From JASBZA01 sp964345295 (GTDB taxonomy: Bacteria; Bacillota; Clostridia; Saccharofermentanales; Fastidiosipilaceae), in contig CAYFQG010000005.1 in the NCBI GenBank assembly GCA_964345295.1, positions 1-64,000 on the forward strand: a stretch of 64,000 nt of DNA, in the 5' to 3' direction. How positions within the stretch are numbered: the first letter of the stretch is position 1; each line of letters opens with the position of its first letter. The position numbers were made by a program, and so were the translations under genes. Of this stretch, positions 16,297 to 25,536 are shown piece after piece. The notes below the pieces were generated by a model. The model did not search any database. It was not told the DNA's origin and saw only the letters and a program-made list of their open reading frames with translations.

Positions 16297-17096
16297 TAAA
16301 GCAGGAATTGAATGAGCAAGACGCCGGTCATAAAGAGGAGGGCCACAATCAGGAAGATGATGTCACGGGCTTGGAGCTTGAGAGGCTTATATTTAGTTCT
16401 CTCCATATCGCCCCTGTAGCACCTGGACTCCATGGCCACGGCCAAATCTTCGGCCCTTTTGATAGCGGAAACAAAGAGCGGAATTAAGATGGTCACCATG
16501 CCTTTAATGCGGTCGAAAAACTTACCCGTATCGTAATTGGCACCTCTCGAAGACTGGGCCTTCATAATCTTGTCGGCTTCATCAGCCAAAGTCGGAATAA
16601 AGCGAAGCGCTATTGAAATCATCATGGCAATATCGTGAACCGGAACTTTGATGGCCTTAAGAGGGCTCAACAAAGATTCGATTGAATCGGCCAACAGTAA
16701 AGAGGTAGTCGTCAGAGTCATCAGCAAGGATGAGCCTATCACCAGGAGTATAAGGCGAGACATCATCAAGAAGCCCGTGATAAGGCCTTGCCTGGTAATT
16801 TGTAAGGGGCCCAGACGGGCTAAAACATCACCCGGGACCGAAAAAATGTTAATGACAAAGGCAAAAACAGAGAAAAAGATAACGGGCCTCACCTGTTTTA
16901 AGATGGTCAGCGCGTCAATTTGTGAAATCAGGATAAGGACCAAAATGCCCAAAGCATAAACACCCAAAGATAAGGGCTTATCCAGGAAAAAGATTCCGAT
17001 CATAAAGACCAGAGACAAGGACAGCTTAATTCTGGGATCAATCTTATGTAATAGCGAATTCCCCGGATAGTAATTGCCCAGAGTCAAACTATTCAT
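16296..17096 (-). CDS. ecfT: ECF transporter transmembrane component EcfT
   Basis: A 266-residue membrane protein with about five to six transmembrane segments and the two cytoplasmic coupling motifs of EcfT (AQSSRGANYD and AMESRCYRGD). It joins the ATPase dimer to interchangeable substrate-binding S components for vitamin uptake. Its start overlaps the end of the fused ATPase gene by four bases, and its stop overlaps truA by one. No S component is in this window, consistent with a shared (group II) ECF module. Confidence 0.93.
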   Translation of the reverse strand: MNSLTLGNYYPGNSLLHKIDPRIKLSLSLVFMIGIFFLDKPLSLGVYALGILVLILISQIDALTILKQVRPVIFFSVFAFVINIFSVPGDVLARLGPLQITRQGLITGFLMMSRLILLVIGSSLLMTLTTTSLLLADSIESLLSPLKAIKVPVHDIAMMISIALRFIPTLADEADKIMKAQSSRGANYDTGKFFDRIKGMVTILIPLFVSAIKRAEDLAVAMESRCYRGDMERTKYKPLKLQARDIIFLIVALLFMTGVLLIQFLL

Positions 17097-18916
17097 TTAG
17101 AACCTCCTCGGAGTGCCTCTTGGCAAATACGATAAAGCAAATCTTCCGGTCGGAAAAGCCTATTGTCCAAGTCAGGAAAAATCCCCTTCCTGATTCGGTC
17201 AGCGAAAAGCATGACCTGGGGGACAGATAAGTCATTTTCCGTAACCAGACGACTGTCGGAGAATATCTTGTCGACTGTATCCAAAGCCTGCAAGCGGCCT
17301 TGCTTCAAGACCATAATGCGGTCTGCCAAACGGGCCAGGTCATCCATAGAATGTGACACGAAAATAATACTAACCCCTTTGGCCTGGAGTGCTTTCAAGG
17401 TCGTAAAAATCTCATCTCGGCCCTGGGGATCCAAACCCGCGGCCGGTTCGTCCAATATCAATATCTCCGGCTTCATGGCCAAAATTCCGGCAATGGCTAC
17501 CCGCCGCATCTGGCCTCCGGATAATTCGAAAGGAGACCGATCGGTCTCTATGTCTTGAAGACCAACCATGGACAGGGCATCCAGAGAACTCTGCCTGGCT
17601 TCTTCTTCGGACATCCCCAAACGCTTGGGTCCGTACGATACGTCATCCATAATGGTCTCGGCAAAAAGCTGCTGTTCGGGGTATTGGAATACCATACCAA
17701 CCTTCTTACGGATGGCGGGGATATTTTCTTTTTTCGTGGCATCTAAGCCTAAAACTTCAATGGAACCTTCCTGGACCGGAATCAAACCGTTCAAGTGCTG
17801 AATCAAGGTAGACTTGCCCGACCCGGTATGGCCCGCAATGCCCAAAAACTCCGCTTTCTTCAAGTCAAAACTGATATCGTGGATAGCATGAATCTGGTCT
17901 AAGCGGCCGCGGTGGTAAACATGGCTTAAATTCTTAACCTTCAGTACGGTCTCTTCTTCAAAATCCACTTGCTGGATTTTCGCATGGAGTGCTTTGTGAC
18001 TTAATATATCGGACCTATCCTTATAAGCTTCCAAGTTTTTCATATCTTGTTCACTTAGGCCGGTTAAAATGTCTTTTATATATTCAGTAGCTTGTTCGGG
18101 ACTTTCAATATCTTCAACACGAATATCTTTCTTGAGATATTTGGCCAAAGACAAGGTCACTTCCACGTAGGCCGGAACATCCAGACCCAGAGACTTAATT
18201 AAATCCGCTTCATAAAAGACCTCGGAGGGCTTACCGGATAAAACCACCCGGCCTTCATGCATGACCAAGACATGGTCCGCGTGTAAGACCTCATCCATAT
18301 GGTGGGTCACATTGATAATGCTGATATTTTCTTCTTGCCGCATCCGCTCCAGCAAGTCCAGAAGTTCCTTGCGACTTCTAGGGTCCAACATAGAGGTTGC
18401 TTCATCTAAAATAATACAAGAAGGCTGCATGGCAAAGACACCCGCAACCGCAAGTTTCTGTTTTTGGCCGCCGGAAAGATCGGCCGGCTGGCTCTCTCTA
18501 TAATCCCATAAACCTACCTGCTCCAAACTCATCTTAACTCTTTGGACCATGAGGTCGCCGGGGACACCCAAATTCTCTAATCCGAAAGCAACATCTTCTT
18601 CTACGGTGGTTGCCACAATCTGGTTGTCGGGATTTTGGAAAACCATGCCCAACTGAGAACGGATAGGCCAAATATCTTCTTCCTTACGGGTATCCATATC
18701 TAAAACCAGGACCCGGCCTTCGCGCGGCAACAGAAGGCCGTTCAGGAGCCTGGACAAGGTCGACTTGCCCGATCCGTTGCGACCTAAAATAGCCAGGTGC
18801 TGGCCCGGTTCCAGTTTAAAAGAAACCGTCTTGACCGCATCCAAAGCCTCCGGTGTGCCCATGTCATAGGTATAGGACACTTCCGATACATTAATTAAAG
18901 TATTAGCCCTATCCAA
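17093..18916 (-). CDS. ecfA: Fused ECF transporter ATPase (EcfA1-EcfA2 in one chain)
   Basis: About 607 residues with two complete ABC ATPase domains: GRNGSGKST, LSGGQKQKLAVA and IILDEATSMLD in the first half; GHTGSGKST, LSGGQMRRVAIA and LILDEPAAGLD in the second. In most Bacillota these are two genes. A linker of roughly 90 residues joins them. The start is set at TTG 18916, nine bases after AGGGAG; an upstream in-frame GTG at 18967 lies inside a terminator stem and lacks a binding site. The protein powers vitamin uptake with EcfT. It follows rplQ. Confidence 0.9.
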   Translation of the reverse strand: MDRANTLINVSEVSYTYDMGTPEALDAVKTVSFKLEPGQHLAILGRNGSGKSTLSRLLNGLLLPREGRVLVLDMDTRKEEDIWPIRSQLGMVFQNPDNQIVATTVEEDVAFGLENLGVPGDLMVQRVKMSLEQVGLWDYRESQPADLSGGQKQKLAVAGVFAMQPSCIILDEATSMLDPRSRKELLDLLERMRQEENISIINVTHHMDEVLHADHVLVMHEGRVVLSGKPSEVFYEADLIKSLGLDVPAYVEVTLSLAKYLKKDIRVEDIESPEQATEYIKDILTGLSEQDMKNLEAYKDRSDILSHKALHAKIQQVDFEEETVLKVKNLSHVYHRGRLDQIHAIHDISFDLKKAEFLGIAGHTGSGKSTLIQHLNGLIPVQEGSIEVLGLDATKKENIPAIRKKVGMVFQYPEQQLFAETIMDDVSYGPKRLGMSEEEARQSSLDALSMVGLQDIETDRSPFELSGGQMRRVAIAGILAMKPEILILDEPAAGLDPQGRDEIFTTLKALQAKGVSIIFVSHSMDDLARLADRIMVLKQGRLQALDTVDKIFSDSRLVTENDLSVPQVMLFADRIRKGIFPDLDNRLFRPEDLLYRICQEALRGGSK

Positions 18917-18944
18917 ATCAAAGATCTCCCTATCCTTTGAGATT

Positions 18945-18974
18945 AAAAAAAGGGCCAGGAGAAACACCTGACCC
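18945..18974 (-). terminator. Terminator at the end of the ribosomal protein cluster
   Basis: On the minus strand GGGTCAGG, a seven-base loop, CCTGGCCC (one G-U pair) and seven T residues form a classical rho-independent terminator 30 bases after the rplQ stop. It separates ribosomal genes from the ECF genes; some read-through is likely because no promoter was found in the short space before the ECF ATPase gene. Confidence 0.85.
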
Positions 18975-19003
18975 AGTCTTCTAAGCCAAAAAGATCACGT
19001 GCC

Positions 19004-19528
19004 TTAGATAAGTTCCAAGCGACACTTCAAGGCAGCGTCTCCTCTTCTGGTCTCCAAAGGAATAATACGGGTATAACCGCCCTTGCGATCCACATAGCGA
19101 GGGGCTACATCATTGAACAGGACGTTGGTAGGATTAATAACCTGACCGTTCTCATCCTTGGTCTTGACCAGCCACTGCATAGCCTTACGTCTGGCTTGCA
19201 GACGGGAAGGATTGTCTACCTGGACGTCTTCGGTCTTGAGCTCGCGGTCTACCTTGTAGAAGGTATTACCGGCCTTGGAAGTCTCTTCCTTCAAAACCTT
19301 TTTGCCCTTGGCGTCTAACTTAGCCTTCGAGGTCAAAATTTCCTTTGTCGTAAAATTATCGTGTTCCCTGACGGCATCGGTAATGAGCTGCTCGGCAATT
19401 TTCTGCACTTCTTTAGCCCGGGTAACGGTGGTCTCGACGTGGCCCGCCACAATCAGCTGGGTCGTCAAGTTTCTTAAAACACTCAGTCTGTGACTGGTCT
19501 TAAAACCTAATTTGCGGTGTCCAGACAT
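19004..19528 (-). CDS. rplQ: 50S ribosomal protein L17
   Basis: A 174-residue L17. The N-terminal HRKLGFKTSHRLSVLRNLTT and C-terminal GGYTRIIPLETRRGDAA blocks are conserved. Compared with the usual 115-130 residues there is an insertion of about 50 residues (roughly 55-107), rich in Lys and Glu, before LQARRKA. Similar insertions are known to me from Lachnospiraceae-type Clostridia, so it supports the taxonomic placement. It is the last gene of the ribosomal cluster, 59 bases after rpoA, and is followed by a terminator. Confidence 0.95.
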   Translation of the reverse strand: MSGHRKLGFKTSHRLSVLRNLTTQLIVAGHVETTVTRAKEVQKIAEQLITDAVREHDNFTTKEILTSKAKLDAKGKKVLKEETSKAGNTFYKVDRELKTEDVQVDNPSRLQARRKAMQWLVKTKDENGQVINPTNVLFNDVAPRYVDRKGGYTRIIPLETRRGDAALKCRLELI

Positions 19529-19587
19529 AAATTTCCTCCTGTAACGTTTCTAAACTATTCTTCTCATTAAAGGCCTAGTTTAAAGAC

Positions 19588-20541
19588 CTATTCTTCCGAA
19601 GATTCGGCCAAAGAGAGGCCCATTTCTTCTAACTTGGCGGTGACTTCTTCCAAAGACTTCTTGCCCAGGTTACGGACCTTCATCATGTCTTCTTCTGTAC
19701 GCTCTACCAGGTCGCCAATGGTGTTAATGTTGGCTCTCTTAAGGCAGTTATAAGTCCTGACCGAGAAGTCCATATCTTCGATGACCATATCGTAGGTCTC
19801 GTCGTATTCTTCTTCCTCTTCAGGCTCCTCGAGCTGCTCTTCACCCAGAGCACTTAAATCCGTAAACAAGGTCAAGTGGTCAATGAGGATCTTAGAAGCT
19901 TGGCTCAAGCCTTCTTCGGCGGTGACGGTAGCATCCGTCCATACTTCCAAAGTCAGCTTGTCGTAATCGGTATTCTGGCCGACACGGGTGTTCTCGACGC
20001 TGTAATTCACCTTCACAATGGGGGTGAAAATGGAGTCAATCGGAATGATACCGATAGACTGCTTAGCGGTCTTGTTTTGTTCAGCCGTGTTGTAGCCGTG
20101 ACCGGTATTTACCGTGAACTCCATGAAAACTCTGTTTTCGCCGTTCAGGGTGCAGATGACGTGTTCGGGATTCATGATCTCGACTTCTTCGTCATGTACA
20201 ATATCACCGGCGGTCAACACACCGCTTGTACCCTCTTCGCTGTTTAAATAAATAGTTTTAGGACCATCTTGGTGCATCTTCACGCGGATTCCCTTGCGGT
20301 TCAGGATGATCTCGGTCATATCCTCGATTACACCCTTAACCGTAGAAAACTCGTGATAGATGCCATCCACACGGACGGCTGTAATAGCGGCGCCCTTGAG
20401 CGAGGAGAGTAAAACTCTTCTCAGAGAGTTACCCAGGGTAATGCCGTATCCGCGCTCCAGAGGCTCTACTACAAATTTCCCGTAAGATTTGTCTTCGGAA
20501 GTTTTTGCTGTCTTAATATCAGCCTTCGTAAATTCTGTCAT
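19588..20541 (-). CDS. rpoA: RNA polymerase alpha subunit
   Basis: A 317-residue alpha subunit. The N-terminal assembly domain has ERGYGITLGNSLRRVLLSSL; an acidic linker (LEEPEEEEEYDE) leads to the C-terminal domain with CLKRANINTIGDLVERTEED and the helix-hairpin-helix VRNLGKKSLEEV, which contacts UP elements and activators. Position between rpsD and rplQ is the normal alpha-operon place. Confidence 0.97.
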   Translation of the reverse strand: MTEFTKADIKTAKTSEDKSYGKFVVEPLERGYGITLGNSLRRVLLSSLKGAAITAVRVDGIYHEFSTVKGVIEDMTEIILNRKGIRVKMHQDGPKTIYLNSEEGTSGVLTAGDIVHDEEVEIMNPEHVICTLNGENRVFMEFTVNTGHGYNTAEQNKTAKQSIGIIPIDSIFTPIVKVNYSVENTRVGQNTDYDKLTLEVWTDATVTAEEGLSQASKILIDHLTLFTDLSALGEEQLEEPEEEEEYDETYDMVIEDMDFSVRTYNCLKRANINTIGDLVERTEEDMMKVRNLGKKSLEEVTAKLEEMGLSLAESSEE

Positions 20542-20602
20542 TTTTACCTCCCAGGTGAGTTGTCACAAATGTGTACAAAAACAATAGTCCTGAAAGATAT
20601 GG

Positions 20603-21223
20603 TTAACGTGAGTAAAGCTCAACAATCATACGTTCTTCTACTTCGACGTCCACATCTTCTCTGTTGGGGACTTGTAATACCTTACCGACCTTCTGGTCTT
20701 GGTCTAAACTCAACCACTGGGGTACCGTACGGTTGAACTCCATGTTCTTGAAACGGTTAAGATTCTTAGCCGAATCGGTCAGTTCAATCGTATCGCCGGC
20801 GGACAAGGTCATAGAAGGAATATTAGCCTTCTTGCCGTTCACCTTGAAATGGCCGTGGGTGACCAATTGTCTGGCTTCCGCTCTAGACTCGCCGAAACCA
20901 AGTCTGTAAACAACATTGTCGAAACGCAGCTCGAGCAAACGCAGTAAGTTAATACCGGAGTTGCCCTTCTGGCGATCAGCCTTAATATAGAGGTTTCTGA
21001 ATTGCTTTTCTTGCAAGCCGTAGAAACGCTTGGTCTTCTGCTTTTCACGCAACTGCAAGCCGTACTCGGATTGCTTGCGTCTTCTGCCGGCACCATGTTG
21101 GCCGGGTACGGTAGCTCTTTTAGAAAGGGCGCACTTGCTGGAGTAGCAACGGTTACCCTTTAAAAACAGTTTCTGCCCTTCTCTGCGGCATTGGCGGCAG
21201 CGGGCTTCAGTATATCTAGCCAT
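20603..21223 (-). CDS. rpsD: 30S ribosomal protein S4 (zinc-binding form)
   Basis: A 206-residue S4, the early 16S rRNA binder and translational repressor. Cysteines 9, 12, 26 and 31 form the zinc site of the C+ form, as in Thermus S4. The S4 RNA-binding domain covers about residues 95-160 ([15 protein letters not shown] [20 protein letters not shown]). An AGGAGGAGA site precedes the ATG. It stands between rpsK and rpoA. Confidence 0.97.
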   Translation of the reverse strand: MARYTEARCRQCRREGQKLFLKGNRCYSSKCALSKRATVPGQHGAGRRRKQSEYGLQLREKQKTKRFYGLQEKQFRNLYIKADRQKGNSGINLLRLLELRFDNVVYRLGFGESRAEARQLVTHGHFKVNGKKANIPSMTLSAGDTIELTDSAKNLNRFKNMEFNRTVPQWLSLDQDQKVGKVLQVPNREDVDVEVEERMIVELYSR

Positions 21224-21241
21224 ATATGATTTCTCCTCCTA

Positions 21242-21637
21242 TTAAATTCTTCTCTTCTTAGGAGGTCTGCAACCGTTATGAGGAACGGGTGTAACGTCTT
21301 TAAGCATAGTAACTTCTAAGCCTACAGTGCCTAAAGCACGAATAGCCGACTCACGGCCGGAACCCGGTCCCTTAACATAAACTTCAACAGAACGCAGACC
21401 TTGCTCCATAGCAGCGGCAGCTGCCTGTTCACAAGCCAATTGGGCAGCAAAGGGTGTTCCCTTACGAGAACCTCTCATGCCTTGAGCGCCTGCACTGGAC
21501 CATGCGATAACATTACCGTCTGCATCGGTAAACGTTACGATCGTGTTATTAAAAGTCGCATGAATGTGCACTGCACCGCGGTCAACGTTCTTACGTTGTC
21601 TTCTTCTCTGTCTGGTTTTTTGTTTTGCCTTAGCCAT
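21242..21637 (-). CDS. rpsK: 30S ribosomal protein S11
   Basis: A 131-residue S11, part of the 30S platform near the E site. Recognised by [40 protein letters not shown], the [13 protein letters not shown] block and the end [17 protein letters not shown]. It is 17 bases downstream of rpsM and 18 bases upstream of rpsD in the alpha operon. Confidence 0.97.
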   Translation of the reverse strand: MAKAKQKTRQRRRQRKNVDRGAVHIHATFNNTIVTFTDADGNVIAWSSAGAQGMRGSRKGTPFAAQLACEQAAAAAMEQGLRSVEVYVKGPGSGRESAIRALGTVGLEVTMLKDVTPVPHNGCRPPKKRRI

Positions 21638-21654
21638 AATTGAATATCAACCCC

Positions 21655-22023
21655 CTACTTCTTCTTGTTAGCCATGGTTCTCTTAGGGCCTTTACGTGTT
21701 CTGGCATTTGTCTTGGTTCTTTGGCCTCTTACCGGCAAACCGCTCTTATGCCTTCTGCCCCTATAAGAATTGATCTCAACCAGGCGCTTGATATTCATGG
21801 CAACCTCACGACGTAGGTCACCTTCAATTCTGTGATTCTCCTCTAATTCGTTACGAATCTGCGTAATCTGCTCATCGGTTAAATCCCTAACCCGAGTATC
21901 GGGATCAATAGCACAAGCGGTCAGGACTTCATTCGAGACGGAAGGTCCGACCCCATAAATATAAGTAAGTGCAATCTCGACACGCTTATTATCGGGAATG
22001 TCAACACCTGCAATACGAGCCAT
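21655..22023 (-). CDS. rpsM: 30S ribosomal protein S13
   Basis: About 122 residues; head protein of the 30S subunit that contacts P-site tRNA and L5. It begins [20 protein letters not shown] and ends in a basic tail ([14 protein letters not shown]). I set the start at 22023, with GGAGG seven bases upstream; an ATG at 22044 would add seven residues before the universally conserved MARIAG start. It follows rpmJ after about 206 bases. Confidence 0.96.
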   Translation of the reverse strand: MARIAGVDIPDNKRVEIALTYIYGVGPSVSNEVLTACAIDPDTRVRDLTDEQITQIRNELEENHRIEGDLRREVAMNIKRLVEINSYRGRRHKSGLPVRGQRTKTNARTRKGPKRTMANKKK

Positions 22024-22229
22024 CCATTTACCTCCAAAGTTCAAAAGTTTGTCGTTTCGTCTTATGCCTCGGTCTGTCGTTAAGCCGAGGACTTAAAGTA
22101 AGCTACTTATCTTAGATATAAGAGCAAGTTATATAGCAATAAGCACTTGGTCTTCGCATAAACTAAAGGACATAAATCAGCCGCGTCCCTTAAGTCATGC
22201 TTTACACCTGTCAGGTTAGATAGAAGTGA
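22024..22229 (-). other. Gap between rpmJ and rpsM with a hairpin
   Basis: The gap holds no supported gene. Around 22067-22090, CCTCGG and CCGAGG flank a short loop. No T run follows on the minus strand, so it is not a clear terminator; control of the downstream alpha operon is possible but unproven. Confidence 0.35.
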
Positions 22230-22343
22230 CTAGCCCTGCCTCTGTTTGTGTTTTGGGTCCTTGCAAATAACCATGACCCGACCTTTACGGCGAATCACAC
22301 GGCATTTTTCGCACATGGGTTTCACTGAAGAACGAACTTTCAT
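22230..22343 (-). CDS. rpmJ: 50S ribosomal protein L36
   Basis: A 37-residue protein beginning [14 protein letters not shown] and ending [10 protein letters not shown]. Cys11, Cys14, Cys27 and His32 form the zinc ribbon of the C+ type of L36. GGAGG lies eight bases before the ATG. It stands between infA and rpsM as usual. Confidence 0.95.
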   Translation of the reverse strand: MKVRSSVKPMCEKCRVIRRKGRVMVICKDPKHKQRQG

Positions 22344-22408
22344 CTTGATACCTCCACACAATTTTCACATAGTAAACATAGCCCTAATACTAGAGCACAT
22401 GCTGAGAT

Positions 22409-22436
22409 ATTCTATCATAATGCAGAATTGATGCAA
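22409..22436 (-). promoter_or_regulatory. Candidate internal promoter for rpmJ and the alpha operon
   Basis: On the minus strand TTGCAT (22431-22436) and TAGAAT (22409-22414) are 16 bases apart, in the AT-rich gap between infA and rpmJ. It would drive rpmJ-rpsM-rpsK-rpsD-rpoA-rplQ independently of the upstream operon. Confidence 0.55.
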
Positions 22437-22481
22437 GTTTAAATATAGAATACTGTGATTTTGCTTAATAAATATGGTTTT

Positions 22482-22700
22482 TTATTTGGATCTCCAGGTG
22501 ATCCTGCCACGACTCAAGTCATAAGGCGACAATTCCAGTGTTACTCGGTCGCCTTGTAAGATTTTAATATAGTTTTGTCTGAGTTTACCGGAGATGTGTG
22601 CCAACACAATATGGCCGTTCTCCAGTTTCACTTTGAAATTAGCATTGGGAAGGACTTCCTCAACAATACCTTCCACTTCAATCATATCTTCCTTAGCCAT
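22482..22700 (-). CDS. infA: Translation initiation factor IF-1
   Basis: A 72-residue OB-fold protein of exactly the expected length: [20 protein letters not shown] at the start and [20 protein letters not shown] at the end. It occupies the A site during initiation. It follows map by ten bases. No KOW-domain gene lies between map and infA. Confidence 0.97.
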   Translation of the reverse strand: MAKEDMIEVEGIVEEVLPNANFKVKLENGHIVLAHISGKLRQNYIKILQGDRVTLELSPYDLSRGRITWRSK

Positions 22701-22710
22701 GGATTACCTC

Positions 22711-23469
22711 CTAAATTGTTAAAGTCATGAGCTTAGGGCCGTCTTTTGTAATTGCAATGGTGTTTTCATAATGAGCGGAAGGCATTTTGTCTTGCATGGT
22801 TACAGTCCATCCGTCTCTTTGAATCTCTACATGCCTGGAACCCATGGCAATCATGGGCTCAATGCAGAAAACCATACCCTCTTGTAAGCGTGGTCCGCGC
22901 TTAGGTCTGCCGAAGTTCGGCACATCGGGCGACTCATGCATATCGCGACCTATACCGTGGCCGGTAAATTCCCGGATAACGCTGTAACCTTGAGCTTCCG
23001 CATAAGTTTGTACGGCATGGCCGATATCACCGACTCGGTTACCGACTTCTGCCATCTTAAAACCTTCCCAGAAAGATTGCTCCGTCGCCCGAACCAGGCG
23101 TTCTTTTTCTTCACTAATCTGTCCTATAGGGAAAGTTCTGGCTGCGTCGGCCATCCAGCCGTCCTTCTCGATTACTATGTCGAAAGTAACGATTTGGCCT
23201 TCTTCTAAATGCACATGTGCCGAGGGAATACCGTGTACCAGCTGAGTGTCGATGGAAATACAAGAAGCAGCCGGAAATGGCGGCTCACCGTAGCCGATGG
23301 TAGGACAAGAAGCCTTATGTTTTTTTGCAATGCTTAAGACCAAGTGATCCAGTTCCAAAGTCGATATGCCCGGCTTGGCCTTCTCTTCCAAGACGGCGAA
23401 GACTTCTTCTACAATCTTGCCGGCTTCTCTGATTTTAGCAATTTCATCGTGAGATTTAATCGTAATCAT
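22711..23469 (-). CDS. map: Methionine aminopeptidase, type I
   Basis: A 252-residue dinuclear metalloenzyme that removes N-terminal methionine. The conserved blocks are present: VTFDIVIEKDGWMADAART (metal-binding Asp pair), GHGIGRDMHESPDVPNF (His) and GMVFCIEPM (Glu). The start codon overlaps the adk stop by one base, so the two are translationally coupled in the usual secY-adk-map-infA order. Confidence 0.96.
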   Translation of the reverse strand: MITIKSHDEIAKIREAGKIVEEVFAVLEEKAKPGISTLELDHLVLSIAKKHKASCPTIGYGEPPFPAASCISIDTQLVHGIPSAHVHLEEGQIVTFDIVIEKDGWMADAARTFPIGQISEEKERLVRATEQSFWEGFKMAEVGNRVGDIGHAVQTYAEAQGYSVIREFTGHGIGRDMHESPDVPNFGRPKRGPRLQEGMVFCIEPMIAMGSRHVEIQRDGWTVTMQDKMPSAHYENTIAITKDGPKLMTLTI

Positions 23470-24110
23470 TAGTCTAACACTTCTTTAACTTGTGCCAGGG
23501 TCTGGTCCAAACTCTGCGAGTTGTCCACGGTTTTTAAAATATTTTCTTGCTCATAGTAAGAAATCAGAGGAGCAGTCTTCTCTTCATAAGTCTTCAGGCG
23601 ATTCTTCACGGTCTCTTCGCTGTCGTCTTCACGCTGAATCAGCTTACCGCCGCAAGTATCACAGATACCCTCGACTTCCGGCTTCTTATAATAAATATTG
23701 TAAGTATCGCCGCAAGACTCGCACACTCTTCTGCCTGCCAAACGCTTCAGAATAATCTCGTCCGGTACATAAATATTTAAAGCTACATCAAGCTTAGCTT
23801 TTTTGTTTTCTAAAATCTCGGCCAAAGCCCTTGCCTGGTCCAATGTTCTGGGATAACCGTCCAAAATAAAGCCCTTAGCCACATCCTCTTGGTTTAAGCG
23901 ATCTTCTACCAAGCGATTGGTCAAGTCGTCGGGAACTAAATCTCCCTTATTAAGATAAGACTCTACTTCCTGTCCCAATGCGGTCTTGTTTTTAATGTTC
24001 TGTCTGAAAATATCACCGGTTGAAATATGGGGTAAGTGATAGCGACTGCTGATTTCCTGTGCTACGGTGCCCTTGCCGGTTCCCGGCGGGCCTAACAAAA
24101 TTAGATTCAT
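23469..24110 (-). CDS. adk: Adenylate kinase
   Basis: A 213-residue kinase converting ATP + AMP to 2 ADP. The P-loop is GPPGTGKGT at residues 7-15; DGYPRTLDQA is the AMP-binding region. The lid domain has four cysteines (CESC ... CDTC), the structural zinc site common in Gram-positive enzymes. It is separated from secY by a 119-base gap that holds a terminator-like hairpin. Confidence 0.97.
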   Translation of the reverse strand: MNLILLGPPGTGKGTVAQEISSRYHLPHISTGDIFRQNIKNKTALGQEVESYLNKGDLVPDDLTNRLVEDRLNQEDVAKGFILDGYPRTLDQARALAEILENKKAKLDVALNIYVPDEIILKRLAGRRVCESCGDTYNIYYKKPEVEGICDTCGGKLIQREDDSEETVKNRLKTYEEKTAPLISYYEQENILKTVDNSQSLDQTLAQVKEVLD

Positions 24111-24131
24111 TTATATTCCTTTCTTTATCCT

Positions 24132-24189
24132 AAAAAAGACATAAAGCCTAAGGCCTTCCCTTGATTAGGAAGGTTCTTAGACTTTATGT
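24132..24189 (-). terminator. Long terminator-like hairpin between secY and adk
   Basis: On the minus strand a stem of about 20 base pairs with one small internal loop (arms 24168-24189 and 24139-24159) is followed by six T residues at 24132-24137. It has the full form of a rho-independent terminator yet sits inside the spc operon, between secY and the adk ribosome binding site. It should reduce expression of adk and genes beyond it. Confidence 0.75.
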
Positions 24190-24229
24190 AATGTTTTCTA
24201 AAGGGTATTACAGACACGATACATCATGC

Positions 24230-25534
24230 CTAGCTTAAGAAGCCCTTATAGTGTTTCGTCATCATTTGAGAATCCAGCTGAGTGACCAGGTCTTTAACAA
24301 CACCTACGATAATGATGACGGAGGTACCGCCCATCCAGATAGCGGAGGTATCGGTCAAGGTTCCGATTAACATAGGAGTCAAGGTCACAATAATTAAGAA
24401 CAGAGCGTCAAACCAGTTCAGTCTGCCGGCTGTCTTGCTGATAAACTCAGCTGTAGGTCTGCCCGGTCTGATACCGGGGATATAGCCACCGTTCTTCTGC
24501 AGATTATTGGAAATCTCAATCGGGTTAAACTGAATCATCGAGTTGAAGAAAGTGAAACCCAAGATTAAGAAAGCCATGATTATGTAGTAAAGCGGATTCA
24601 TACCTAAATTACGGAAGAAGCTTACTACAGGTCCCGTACTGGTCGGGAAGAAGAACGAGATGATGATACCCGGGACTTGTGAGATAGACATTGCGAAAAT
24701 TACGGGAAGAACACCGGACTGGTTAACCTTAATAGGTAAGTAGGTATTCTGACCGCCATATTGTTTTCTGCCCACAACACGTCTCGAGTACTGTACAGGG
24801 ATTCTTCTCTCACCGGACTGAACGAAGATAACGAAGACCAAGAGAGCCAGACCTGCTGCAACAAAGAGTAAGAGGAACAGTGTTGCCAGGAAAGGTCCCC
24901 ACTTGTTCACGTTCCAACCTCTGACGGTCAGCCAGAGATTCTGCAGCATTTGAGGCATTCTGGATACGATACCTACGAAAATCAGAACGGAAATACCGTT
25001 ACCGATTCCCTTGTCGTTAATTTGTTCACCCAACCAGGTCACTAAACAGGTACCGGCGGTAAAGCTGAAAATGACCATGATTGCAGTCAGTGCCGTAGGG
25101 ATCCTGCTTGTTCCGGCTACTCTTGTGGAGTACCAGAAAGCGAAGGACTGTAAAACAGCCAGACCGACCATGGTGTAGCGTGTGATCTTCTGAATTTTCT
25201 TACGACCGGTCTCACCTTCTTTGGCCATGTTCTCCAGGGCAGGAATCGCAACGGTCAAAAGCTGCAAAATAATGGAAGCATTAATGTAAGGCTGAACTCC
25301 CAAGGCAAAAATGGAGACGGAAGTTAGGGCACCTCCGGAAATAATATCCATCATTTGCCCTAACTGACCAAAGTTACGGATGAGATTCGTAAAGGCATAA
25401 CGGTCAATACCCGGCACAGGAATATGGCTCCCGACGCGGAAGAGCACGATAATAAAAATCGTGTAAAGCAGGCGTTTACGTAGTTCTTCTGCCTTCCAGG
25501 CATGCCTTAATGTGCCAACCATACTGTTTGCCAT
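24230..25534 (-). CDS. secY: Protein translocase subunit SecY
   Basis: A 434-residue, ten-helix membrane channel protein. Recognised by the N-terminal RKRLLYTIFIIVLFRVGSHIPVPGID, GIGNGISVLIF, the loop QSGERRIPVQYSRRVVGR and the C-terminal PIEISNNLQKNGGYIPGIRPG. It forms the general secretion pore with SecE and SecG. rplO ends two bases upstream, so the pair is coupled. Confidence 0.97.
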   Translation of the reverse strand: MANSMVGTLRHAWKAEELRKRLLYTIFIIVLFRVGSHIPVPGIDRYAFTNLIRNFGQLGQMMDIISGGALTSVSIFALGVQPYINASIILQLLTVAIPALENMAKEGETGRKKIQKITRYTMVGLAVLQSFAFWYSTRVAGTSRIPTALTAIMVIFSFTAGTCLVTWLGEQINDKGIGNGISVLIFVGIVSRMPQMLQNLWLTVRGWNVNKWGPFLATLFLLLFVAAGLALLVFVIFVQSGERRIPVQYSRRVVGRKQYGGQNTYLPIKVNQSGVLPVIFAMSISQVPGIIISFFFPTSTGPVVSFFRNLGMNPLYYIIMAFLILGFTFFNSMIQFNPIEISNNLQKNGGYIPGIRPGRPTAEFISKTAGRLNWFDALFLIIVTLTPMLIGTLTDTSAIWMGGTSVIIIVGVVKDLVTQLDSQMMTKHYKGFLS

Positions 25535-25536
25535 TA

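Noticed and set aside
19004..19528. L17 insertion as a novelty
   Set aside because: Comparable insertions are familiar from other Clostridia, so it is useful for taxonomy but not new.
22067..22090. Hairpin before rpsM as terminator
   Set aside because: No T run follows it in the direction of transcription.
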